Shown piece by piece: positions 22,928 to 33,481 of a stretch of DNA of 64,000 bases. The stretch is from Dama dama (Eukaryota > Chordata > Mammalia > Artiodactyla > Cervidae). Made by a program: the position numbers and the translations under genes. How positions within the stretch are numbered: position 1 is the first letter of the stretch; each line of letters begins with the position of its first letter. The notes under the pieces were generated by a model, which did not search any database, was not told the origin of the DNA, and was given only the letters and a program-made list of their open reading frames with translations. The stretch lies in the NCBI RefSeq assembly GCF_033118175.1, contig NC_083697.1, positions 27,316,001-27,380,000 of the forward strand, given 5' to 3'.

Positions 22928-24967
22928 TCTGTGTCTCTGGTAGACCAGACATACAATATTAGGCATGTACAGTCACATTGTTTAAAGGCAAAACAGGATC
23001 ATGAAGTATGATGTCTAATTTATCTTTGGAATAGGACTATAGTTATTTGTGTGTGTTTTATTTTGTTTTTTAAAGAAAATCCAAACAATAGCTGTGGCTT
23101 AGGTACCTTTTTCATGCTCCAGAGATGCATTGATTAAACAATAATGACCTGGATACTGGGCACAATCATTTTCTACAGTTTCTGGTGGCATTAAACCTTG
23201 AGGGAGGAAGGGGGAGGTGATGGTAATAAGGAAAGCTTCTGTTTGGAGACACCACTCTAATACTCCGAAAAAGGGACATTAAATTATTTCTTTATTTGGA
23301 ACAAGGTCAAAAGACTAAAATGTTGAAATTTTTCCCTCCACTCAATGCGCTGGTAACTAATGCATGGTTGGCATAACTAGTTTTTACTGAGTAGCAGTTA
23401 TTATGGTCTTGCAGTTACAATGTGATTCACAGAAACTGAAGCTATATGCATATTCTTGCTGTGTCTTCCCCCATCGCCTTCCCAGCATCAAGAATATTTA
23501 GCCAGGAGCATTTTGGGGGCACCCTTTGTATTGCCTTCAGACCTCTGAAGGGAGCAGTTTTCCCTAATGCGAAACCACAGAGGTGGTTCCTGAGTGATTA
23601 GGGACTTGCTGTGATTGAAAGATGCCTGCTAGCTTCTAATCCAGCCTGGGGTGAGGTTCCTTATCTTGATTTACTTTTCCTAATAGGGATTTGTTTACAT
23701 AAACCTCTCTTTTTTTAGGGCGCCTTCTCATCAGGACTTGAAGTTTTTGCACTTGGAGTTTGGGCATAAATGGCTCATTAATCTAATTATAAGCATAATT
23801 GCTATAATTGATACCATTTTGAACTGAATATTTGAGACTGAGACTGCTGGGCCCCCATTTGAAATTCCCTGAACTCCACATTCTAGACCAATATATAGGT
23901 TTCAGAAGATGTCACAAAAAGATATTCTGTCCCCCCCACAAAAATCTGGAAACAAAGAAACTGGTTTTTTAGGTTAATATACACTTTACATTTTTTGCTT
24001 TACTTCTTAAAAGGCTCTGATGTATCTCTCCCTCTGTAATAAACAACTAAAATACCTCTGCCTAAGCATAATAATGCCCTGTAAGCAAAGAGATGAATAC
24101 AAATACCCAGTTAATATTAAACTTTCCTCTTAAACAGAGCTAAAGAAAAAAAATCATCTTAATGACTATTTCTTCATGGAACACCTTAAATGATGTCCCC
24201 CTACTTTTACTCAATGTAAAAATCAGTGACTGTGAGAGAGCCTCCAAGCCTAAGCTTTCCTCTTGTCTTGGGAAGAGGCTGGAGTCTCCATTAGGAATTA
24301 TTGGGAATATTCTTAAAGTGACTACAGGCACTTGGTTTAAAACCTATGACATGGTTTGCATTATTTAAAAAACCAATTTTTTTTTTTTTAATCTAGTCCA
24401 TCTTTCTTTTCTTTCTTTTAAACAAGTAGAACACCACCCTCTTACCCCCTCCAAGCCCCACCACCAAATGGCTTGTACAATTGAGACCTGTCCTTGGTCC
24501 ATTGAATTAAGACCCTAACAGAGCCAGCTGTGCTGGGATTCAAACTAATGACCGCAGACACAGAAGGACAGTGTGGCAGCTGGTAGTTCTTTTTTCCCTG
24601 CCTCTTTAGTTCAGATTGTATGTGGGCAGTCTCTTAGCTCTCAGTTGTATTGTGTTTGCTTACAGTTTATACTCGGATGTATTGTAGACTTTCTCAGTAC
24701 TTCATTTGCTAATTTCCTGTTCATTTTCCTCATAGGGCCATAGCTGTTTTCTACTTTAGAGCATTTGCATGTTCAGGCAGCACTTGTTCACACATTTCAC
24801 AGTGTTTAAATGCCCTCTGCTTATAGGTAGTATCGCCCTCCCACCCCTGATTTGCATGTCTTTAGCACTCCAATTGCCCTTTTCCCTCGGCATTTGTCAC
24901 CCCCGTCTTTCCTCTTCCCTGGGTATCCTGGCTATTAATACATTTTCTCAGGAGGGTTATAAGAATA

Positions 24968-25055
24968 GGGGGGAGGAGCCGTGGTGTGCTCTGGGGAGGG
25001 AGGGAGCGGGGTTGGGAGCGTGGGGGAAGGATGGGAATGGGGGGGGGGGGTGTCA
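24968..25055 (+). other. G-quadruplex-prone G-tract cluster
   Basis: There are at least six runs of three or more G on the coding strand, ending in G10. It lies about 110 bp before the coding-exon acceptor. The pattern meets the usual G3+N1-7 rule for potential quadruplexes. Confidence 0.6.
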
Positions 25056-25176
25056 CGTCTTGATGATTGTTATGCAAACGACCTGACGAAGAATGTGGGA
25101 GCTCTCTGTGTCTGCGGTGGGGTAGTGAGGGAGGCTGTTTATTTTTTCATCTTTTTTCCTCGTGCAGCTCGTTGGA

Positions 25177-25215
25177 ATGACTTTCTTTATTTTAGTTGTA
25201 ACAGTTGGAGGATAA
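25177..25215 (+). CDS. Upstream ORF 1 of CXXC4 (12 codons)
   Basis: ATG at 25177 opens 12 codons and ends at TAA 25213-25215. It is in frame with the main CXXC4 frame but terminates well before it. It is likely to modulate translation rather than make a functional peptide. Confidence 0.35.
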   Translation: MTFFILVVTVGG

Positions 25216-25277
25216 TGCAAAGGAAGACGCTGCCTGGGAATTCACCGTCTGTGGAAATGCGCCCCAGAGAGGAATAA
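25215..25277 (+). CDS. Upstream ORF 2 of CXXC4 (20 codons)
   Basis: ATG at 25215 overlaps the stop of uORF 1 (TAATG), an arrangement that can allow termination-reinitiation. It ends at TAA 25275-25277, about 175 nt before the main ATG. No peptide function is suggested by its sequence. Confidence 0.35.
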   Translation: MQRKTLPGNSPSVEMRPREE

Positions 25278-25452
25278 AGCAGTCCTCACCTTGCTCTCCC
25301 CACCCGGACCCCCTTTCCCCTCCCGCCTCGGCCCCCGCCCCAACACCACCATCACCCCCTTCCCTCCCCCCCACCTCCCCCCCTTTCCCACCCAGGTGTC
25401 GGACCAGACGGTCCCCACTTCCACCCTGCACCCCTTCTTCCCCCCTTGCACC

Positions 25453-25791
25453 ATGAACACCAATGTCTGCGTGGAGCCCGGGCCGAGCCCGGAGGCCCCG
25501 GGCTTGCCCAAGGAGAGCCACCTGCCCGAGGGGTCCCTGAACAGCCTTGTGGATTACAACTCGGAGATGGAGCGCTACCGCTCCTTCGCCACCTCCTTCT
25601 ACAAGACCAACGGGGGCGCCTTCCCGCAGGCGGCCAAGATCGCGCGCATCACCACCCCCATCTTCCCCAGCAGCGCCGCCGCCGCCGCGGCCGCCGCGCG
25701 CATCGGCATGTCCCCCTGGAACTGCGACAACGCGGCCACCGCCGCCGCCGCCACCGCCATGCTCTGGGGCAGCGGCGGGGGCGGGGGCGGG

Positions 25792-25829
<38 letters not shown>

Positions 25830-25892
25830 GGGCGGCAGGAAATCCTCCTCCGCCGCCGCCTCCTCCTCCGCCTCCTCCTCGGCGATCCTCCC

Positions 25893-25959
<67 letters not shown>

Positions 25960-26520
25960 AGGACCGGCATGCACCACCGAAACGACTCCCAGAGGCTGGG
26001 GAAAGCTGGCTGCCCGCCAGAGCCATCGTTGCAAATGGCAAATACTAATTTCCTCTCCACCTTATCCCCTGAACACTGCAGACCTTTGGCGGGGGAATGC
26101 ATGAACAAGCTCAAATGCGGCGCTGCTGAAGCAGAGATAATGAATCTCCCCGAGCGCGTGGGGACTTTTTCCGCTATCCCGGCTTTAGGGGGCATCTCAT
26201 TACCTCCAGGGGTCATCGTCATGACAGCCCTTCACTCCCCCGCAGCAGCCTCAGCAGCCGTCACAGACAGTGCGTTTCAAATTGCCAACCTGGCAGACTG
26301 CCCGCAGAACCATTCCTCCTCCTCCTCGTCCTCCTCAGGGGGAGCTGGCGGAGCCAACCCGGCCAAGAAGAAGAGGAAAAGGTGTGGGGTCTGCGTGCCC
26401 TGCAAGAGGCTCATCAACTGTGGCGTCTGCAGCAGTTGCAGGAACCGCAAAACGGGACACCAGATCTGCAAATTTAGGAAATGTGAAGAGCTAAAGAAAA
26501 AACCTGGCACTTCGCTAGAG
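25453..26520 (+). CDS. CXXC4: CXXC4 (IDAX), main coding exon, residues 1-356
   Basis: The product is a CpG-binding zinc-finger protein that, in studied mammals, blocks Dishevelled-Axin interaction in Wnt signalling and has been linked to TET2 recruitment and degradation. ATG 25453 is chosen because it is the first in-frame ATG after the TAA at 25213, sits in a good context (CACCATG), and starts the known long isoform (MNTNVCVEPGPS). Features in order: Ala8 (residues 75-82); Gly21 (108-128); a Ser/Ala-rich spacer; Gly21 (149-169); Met173, which starts the 198-residue short isoform; Ser8 (288-295); a basic signal KKKRKR (305-310); and the CXXC finger with eight cysteines at 311, 314, 317, 323, 326, 329, 339 and 344. 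Inside it, KTGHQI (333-338) is the Dishevelled-PDZ-binding motif known in this family. The whole exon is CpG-rich. Identification is by direct recognition of the human-type protein. The donor, GAG|GTCAGA, has C at +3 and is non-consensus. Confidence 0.96.
25774..25836 (+). repeat. GGC/GGG repeat encoding Gly21 (first tract)
   Basis: 21 glycine codons follow GGC-AGC. They include an uninterrupted (GGC)12 run at 25792-25827, with GGG codons near both ends. This is a coding microsatellite likely to vary in length. Confidence 0.95.
25897..25959 (+). repeat. GGC repeat encoding Gly21 (second tract)
   Basis: 21 glycine codons: nine GGC, one GGT (25924-25926), then eleven GGC. It directly precedes Met173, the short-isoform start. 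Confidence 0.95.
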
Positions 26521-27018
26521 GTCAGAGGAGATGATTTCTTGTTTCCCAGTCTCCCCCCTTCCCTCCTCACTCCCCTCTCCTCTCCCCTCCAGGGCTTCTT
26601 GTCTGGCTTCAAGACGCAGTACCCTCTTCCTGAAGCTTCATTCAGGTTGTAAGATACAGTTGGTGGTGGTTTGCGGAGGGCATGGCCTCTCCTCGCCCCC
26701 TCCCCACCTGCACTTCGCCTGGAACCGCCCTCCAGATGCGGGAGGGCGCCCCTCTTTTTTTTTTTTTAGCTCCAGGAGGAAAGCTAATGTAATTGGTTTG
26801 AAAAATCAGAAGTTTCACATTCAATATGGTCAGAAATTTCCCTCGGTGGTTTAAAATGCCCCCTTCCCCCTTATTATTATTTTTAAAAGCATCTATGCCC
26901 AAAGGGTCGGATACATCACATTCTATATACTTATACTGGGCAAGAGAGACCTATTAGTGACCCAGTTGTAACTGTGAGGACACAGTTTGTGGCACACAAG
27001 TCTACATTCCCTTTTACA

Positions 27019-27020
<2 letters not shown>

Positions 27021-27054
<34 letters not shown>
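27021..27054. repeat. (CA)17 microsatellite
   Basis: Uninterrupted CA run in intron 2, a candidate polymorphic marker. Confidence 0.95.
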
Positions 27055-27056
<2 letters not shown>

Positions 27057-30000
27057 GCTCATTGAAACTAACATGCATGAATTCAAAAGGGGATTTTCTA
27101 TACTCTTCTAATTTTTTTTTTCCTTACCATGACAAAATTTTTCTGTTTTCCATTTTATTTTCTGTATAGTTGGTATTTTTTCAGAAAGGGGAAATAGTAG
27201 AGAAAACTGAACACCACTTGCAGTTTTTTAAGGAGAGATGACAATTTGTAGCAGGTGAGATGGTAGTTTTATTTAAGAATGATTTTATTTACATAGTTTA
27301 GAAACTAAGGATTCTTAAAACTCAGTTACTTCTGTGTTTAACAAACCACTCTGTGGTTACAAAATCGTTCTATACATCAAGCACTGTTTTGGTTGATACA
27401 CTATATGGTCAATGACAGTTTCTTTTTTCTGTGTGTGCTTAAAACTATGTATAGATTATCACTAAAGTACTTGTTAAATTAGGCTTTCGGTTATGTTAAA
27501 CAAAAAGATTGATGTGTTTGGTGGAAATTTCATACAGTGACCTGATCACAACAAAAGGGGAAAAATGGAAAATCAGAAGTAAATGGCTTTGGTGATATAC
27601 TTAGTAATGAAATATGGACAGATAATCATATTTAGCCTCTTGATATAATGTACAGAGTAGATGGCTAAATGCTCATGTATAGGTGGTGGATTAGCATTAG
27701 GGAATATTCTATGGGCTGGACTGTAGGCTGACAGTGGTTCTCACAAGTTCTCATCAGAGGGAAACCTGCATATTCTTTTTAAAAATTGTGAACAATGCTT
27801 AAAGGAGTTTTCTCCAAGAAGGACTGGCCTTTGAAAGGAGAAGAGTTAAAGATCTTTGCAGGTTTGAACATAAATGAGATACAGATCTTTTTAAGTTTTA
27901 TTAATATAAATCAAAGCAAGTAGCACTTTGTAATTCTCCTCAAACAAATATTATGCTGATACTATCATCGATTATGATCAATTCCATCAAAATATTGCAT
28001 TTATTCCTCCTTATAAGAGAACCCATGTCTGCTGAAAGTTTGACTTTATTCTAGGGTGGTTTATTACATTCCCTTTGGCAACTCTTCTTAAGCAAAGATA
28101 ATAGCAATCATAAAGGCATAGATCATGTGTTTTCTTAGGTGGCAAAAATTTGTTTTTAGCTTTGAATGATCTTCTCTGGATTAATTTACTATAACTTCTA
28201 AGGCCCATGGGAAATTAAAATTCAGTTCATACTTAAATCTTCTGTTAATGTTTAGTTGATGAGCACTACCTGGCTTTTCTACCCTTGAACTATAGCATCT
28301 AGAATTACAGGTTTGCTGTGGTTAAGTGGACTTCATCTTTAGCTAGACCTATGTACTGCCTGAACCCTGATTTATTGTATGTAGTAGGACCACTGAATAA
28401 TTCTGATTTATTTAGTAAGCAACCTCTCTGAACAAGTTTAATGTGAATACCAGTAGGTTTTCTGCAAAAGTTTCTATGCTGGTTTATTAGTTTAGAACTT
28501 CATAAGTTTCTTTTTCTTCCTTTTGATAGTTTTCCCAAAAACTTCTTGTGATCTTTAAGTTCCTTAGGGTTTTTTTTTTTTAATCACAAAATTCCATAGT
28601 ATTACTTTTTCTTCTTTTTAAAAATTCACATGCAAAAAGTTCTGTTGATCTTCAGAAAGTGGGATGTAGATGAGAGGGGAAACGTATTTCTGTCTTTGTA
28701 GAGCTCTCTGAAGATGTTCTCCTAAGTATATACCCTTTCCTACCAGAGAATGGTTCTTGGTTCAAGGCTAAGATTATTAGTGGAATGCAATTTGGCAGAA
28801 AGAAAGGAAAAAAAAATTAATTGGCTAAGATTCTATCCAGGTCATTTTTAAAAGGAGAGGCTGCATGATTGCCTTAAGCACATGTGTAACCACAGTTACG
28901 GTTGTAGGAAGCCAGCTGGACGCATGTCGAGTGACAGGGTTTACATGACTGAACCAGAGCTGAAACAGTGGTTGCAGGATGGTGCAAAGTCCCCCTGCTG
29001 ACCTGCCTCCCTCTCTAATTTGGTTTCTGTAACTTATCATCATCTGTGGAGATGTTTTAGATGTCAGATAGACTCCGGAGCTGAGGATAGTAATTTGGAG
29101 ATTCATTATGGATATTACCTGTGGATTTCAGGTGTAAGTTCAGTAGTTAATATTTATTGGCTTTAAATTAATATCTGGATTATAGTCATTGCTGATACCA
29201 GTATTTATCACTTCAAGCCCCACGTGCTCGTCTTTCCTTTGACTTATTCTCATGCCAAGTTCTGGAGGCATAATCAGATTTTCAGGGTGAGTAAACTGAA
29301 ATTAAGACAGACTCACATGGGTGTGTTGGGCCTCTTGCCCACATTTTTTAAAGCCTCCCCTCTGGCATTCCTTTTAAAATCGCTTTACTTATTTCCACAT
29401 TTTCCTGATAAGTCTCATGTGAAGAGCATCTTAATTCCTTAAAAATATATTTACAAAATCACCGCTTTACAGTATTTCATATGATAAAAATGCACATAAA
29501 ATAAATTTAGCTTTTTGGTGTTATTGTTTATTGTATAGTTGCATATAACACTATTCATTTATCCAGTCACTGTACTAAAAAATTATCACTGATTATTCAA
29601 AGCAGTCATGCTGTATGCCCCTGTGTGACAAAACTGATCTTAAAAACTTGTATCCTAAATGGTTAATATTAAGTTCTCAAATATTTTAAGAAATTATCAT
29701 ATATCATGATGTGTTCTATGATAGACCTTTGTCTCAAAGAAAAGTAATCTCATACAAAGGTATTCCTTTAGTTTTTATATTCACAGCAGTTACATTTCTT
29801 ATACTAAGATCTAACTTTTCAAAATCCCTCTACCTAATCTTACTCGAGGGAGAAAGTCATCCCGTGGGCTACCCCCACTTCTCTTAGCCCCTGAGCGTTG
29901 TTCAGGTGACATGATTGATCTCTGTGGGACAGCATTAGAGACCACACAGATCTGGTTTCTCTCCCATTAGCTGATTTATGGAATTACATTAGTCAGCAGT

Positions 30001-30402
30001 GCCTCAGAAGTGTTCCCTGCCCTTCTCCGGGCCCTCTGCTGCTGGGTGCAGGAGCCGGACGAGGGACTCAGGCATGGTAGAGTGAAGAGGCGGAGAAACT
30101 GGAAAGTCAGGAGAAAGACAGTCTTTTTTTCCTCTCTTTTCTTTTCTCTATTTTCAGAATTTATCTGCTGAATGTACAGGTCCTAAATTATTTTCCCCAA
30201 GTTAGGTCAAGCTCCTAAGGGGTCTGGTGGAAAACATCCAGGTATTGTCCTGCACTTGATAACTGGATTTAGAAGAGTCTTTTAAAGGAGGATGTTAAGT
30301 TCTCAGAGCCCCAACCACACAAATGGCAATTGTGAGTCTGGACAGAGCGTTGACTGCAGTTGGTGCAGGAAGGTGACACATGCTCCCCAAAGAAATGCAT
30401 TG

Positions 30403-30473
30403 GCTCAGTTCAGTTCAGTCGCTTAGTCGTGTCCGATTCTTTGAGACCCCATGAACCGCCACACGCCAGGCCT
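30403..30473 (-). repeat. Bov-A/BovB 3'-end fragment
   Basis: 'cagttcagttcagtcgctta' to 'gaaccgccacacgccaggcc' is the reverse of the BovB/Bov-A2 terminus. It is one of only two such scraps between 20.4 and 40.5 kb. Confidence 0.85.
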
Positions 30474-32929
30474 GTAGACACACGCATAAAATAGTTGTGT
30501 CACTCAGATTCAGAATCTGAATGGTTAAATAGTGAAACCGGTCACCAATTAAACATGTCATATAAATTCTTAAAGTTGGTGACTAAAAAAGAACTAGAGG
30601 TAAAATATGAATGTTTCATATCTTAAATTGTGATACGTAGCAGTTTATCATTTTATATCATAATTCAAAAATGGGTTTTCAGATTGAAGAGTCAGAACCG
30701 TGCCAGTTTTGATTGGAAAATGTAAATATGTAACTATTAAAAGGAAAGAGGAAATATTTCAATAAACTCAAACAAAATGATAATATATTAACACTGGAAT
30801 GTAGTATAGAAACAACATAGAGAAAAGATCCAGATTCCATAAATGTTAAGAAAAAAAGCACAGAAAAGTTCAGCTTTGGCTGAAGTCAGAAAATAGATTT
30901 GTAGCCAAGGCAGCAAAGTGTCATACAAGTCCAATGAGATTCTCTTTCCATCACTAGATTTAGTACAAGGTAGCCAAAGTTGTTTTTAAAAGAATCACAC
31001 ATTTTAAAATAATTCCTAAATGAAAATAATTCTCTTTCCTATCCAAACATCATGTAAATTCTAAGCAATCTTTTGGATGGCGATTAGGAATAGTAAAGTG
31101 AAAAAATTAAAAGCATTTGTAAATTATCCTATAAGAATGTTTGTTTGAAATTCAGTCATCACCATCACCAAGCAGAATTTTTTAAAAATCAGAAGCCAAT
31201 AAGAACAAAAACAAACTTTAGACTTTAATCATATAAAACTATTTGAGTATTTTAAACAAGAATGGAAAGTGTACCCAGTGATGAGGTAGATAAAAATTAC
31301 TTGATTTTTAAACTTTTTAATGAATTGATTACTGAAGCATTGTTGCATATTTTTGTTAGTCAACTGTTTTCCTGGGTGAATAGTTAAGACTTTTGCACAG
31401 TTTAGACTTACAGATTGATGAATACAAGACAATTTATAAAATAGTCTGTAAGACTGAAAATTGAAAGGTGTGTCAAAAGTGATAGGCATTTCATCCATAT
31501 TTGCTCTAGAGTACACAGTTGGAGATTGAAGATCTATGTCGGGGTGACTATGAAGACACTGGTAGAATATTCCTTCTAGACATAAAACATTGCTGGAGTT
31601 TTTCCCAGGAATAGGTTTTAATGTGTCTTTAAAAAAACTCTTCTGAAGTAGTTGGTGCTCCTAGAACTTACTGTTCAATCTGAGTTGGTCAGATTGGTCT
31701 TATATTAGTTTACTTTTACCAGAAAACAATTCAGTTTTTATTTTTGCTTTGGAAAAACATAACAAAATGTCCTGTTATCAAAACATTTCATAAGCATGGA
31801 TATGCTCAGTTTCTTATGTTTATTTTTATTCAAATTATAGAAAATATTTAAAATAAATTCATTCATCATATAAAAATCACTACCTAATAGGTTAAATTCA
31901 AGATTTATTGAAAGGCCCATGTAAAAATGCAAGTTGGAGAAAGGACTCCTTCTCTTTTAGTTTTCCTTTTATTTTTAGATTAGTTTTTAAAAAGTAATAA
32001 TGAACCCAAAGTAATGGTAAAGTCATTTTATAAGTGTGATTTTTCATTCACTGATTAGAATGTCAGATGATCTTGGCTGGGGAAGTAGAGCACTCTAGAA
32101 AAAGTCTTTTTTTTTTTTTTTTTACAAAACTTGTTCTCAAGAAAGTACTTTTTTGGTGGAATTGGTATAAGTTGTGAGGATTTGTGCATATATAATTTAA
32201 TTTCTTTATTTGTCCTGCAGTGCTTCTGTTCATTCTTAACATACTTTTTTCATTGAGCATTTATGCTATTATCCTTAGCAGTTTCAAATTATTGGAGGAG
32301 GGGCACATGGGTGGTTTTATCCTTCAGTCACATCTTGTTCCATCACATGCAAACACCTGTCCTGAAATTGAATTATTCTGCAGGGTAATCGAAAGGCCTC
32401 CCTCCATCCGGCATCATATGCTTTCTGTTGTTTATTGAGTTATGTTGTACCATACTTCAGATGCGACAGCCATTTAATAATGTTGAAGACTTAGCTCTGC
32501 AGGGGCTAAAAGGATCCCAGCAGGCTTGTTAACTTCTGCTGTAAAACATTAGGAAAAATATTTTTTCCTCTGTGAAACTTTAGGGCTTTCTCTTAATTTA
32601 TTTCAAGAACAGGAGAATCCAAAGCCAGATATGAGAGTGAGCCTGTGAAATCTCTGTTTCTGTTTTTTGATAGTTAACCTTTTTATTTCATGGTATGTTT
32701 CTTACTCAAAAGACAGTGGCAAAGCAAACAACTGCTTTTTCAGAGAACTAATGACTAAAGATGAATTTCTTTGGCTGATATAAAACCAAATATAAATTCT
32801 ATTTAGAAAATGTACTACTAGTTTCTTGGCTTTTCATGTCTTTTATAATTAAATTTGTATTTGGGCCATGTGGCCACATTTAGATGATAGGTGGTGGGAG
32901 GAGCTACCAGTTTCAGGTAACTTACCAAT

Positions 32930-33015
32930 GGAACAATGTTAGCTCCATCAGCATAACTTCTCTGAACATTTCCTCAACTGTGAAATGGACATAACAACAT
33001 CAACCTTCATTACAA
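32930..33015 (+). repeat. MIR-like fragment
   Basis: 'tctctgaacatttcctcaac' followed by 'tgtgaaatggacataacaac' resembles the forward MIR core. It is weak and short. Confidence 0.45.
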
Positions 33016-33450
33016 CTCTTTGATACTGTATGTAGGTTCATATTCTCTGCATCCTGAAAGATGCTATATGATTTCTCATTCCTAATTTAAAGTCATCAAT
33101 AAAAAGTAGAGAAGATGATTATATTTACAGATAATTCTGTACACCAGAAAGTTATTTGTAGTTATCAGGAATTAAAACCTAGATAGATTATTTTGTGGTT
33201 TTGTTTTCTGAATATTTGTTTTAATCGTACAGTTCACCAAAGCTCTGGCTTGATTTCACTTGGAAAGGGATAAACCTGATAAACAAGTTTCCCTTGTTCT
33301 TGTAGCTGTATTGTCAAAAGCCTGGGAAATCTGCATAGGCTACCTAGTGACCTTTGTCACCATGGTGAGCCAATTTAGATAATTTAGTGCTCTTCCTCCT
33401 TCCTCACCAAAGGCACACTACTACCATTAATTTCTATATCTTTTAATAAG

Positions 33451-33454
<4 letters not shown>

Positions 33455-33481
<27 letters not shown>
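33455..33481. repeat. (TG)n microsatellite
   Basis: About 13 uninterrupted TG units in intron 2. Confidence 0.95.

Larger units (their letters stand above)
22753..25167 (+). other. CXXC4: CXXC4 intron 1
   Basis: The intron is bounded by GTAAGT at 22753 and by a pyrimidine-rich acceptor ending TGCAG at 25163-25167. It carries no ruminant SINE. Near its start are homeodomain-type TTAATTAA sequence (22876-22883) and a TCF/LEF-like CCTTTGATC (22919-22927). Near its end is a run of G-tracts (24968-25055). These suggest regulatory content. Confidence 0.55.
25168..25452 (+). other. CXXC4: CXXC4 5' UTR part of the coding exon
   Basis: The exon begins after 'cctcgtgcag' (25158-25167). It contains two uORFs that share a TAATG overlap (25177-25215 and 25215-25277), then a C-rich tract of about 100 bp. 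That tract ends in 'cccacccag' (25387-25395), a credible alternative 3' splice site that would remove both uORFs. An in-frame TAA at 25213-25215 lies upstream of the main ATG. Confidence 0.6.

Noticed and set aside
25291..25452. N-terminal extension of the CXXC4 frame upstream of ATG 25453
   Set aside because: The open frame begins at a TTG, not an ATG. There is no in-frame ATG between the TAA at 25213 and 25453, and the known protein starts MNTNVCV.
25192..26222. Antisense reading frames of 280, 207 and 130 codons
   Set aside because: They mirror the GGC tracts and the CXXC4 frame and consist mostly of polyAla, polyPro or polyArg.
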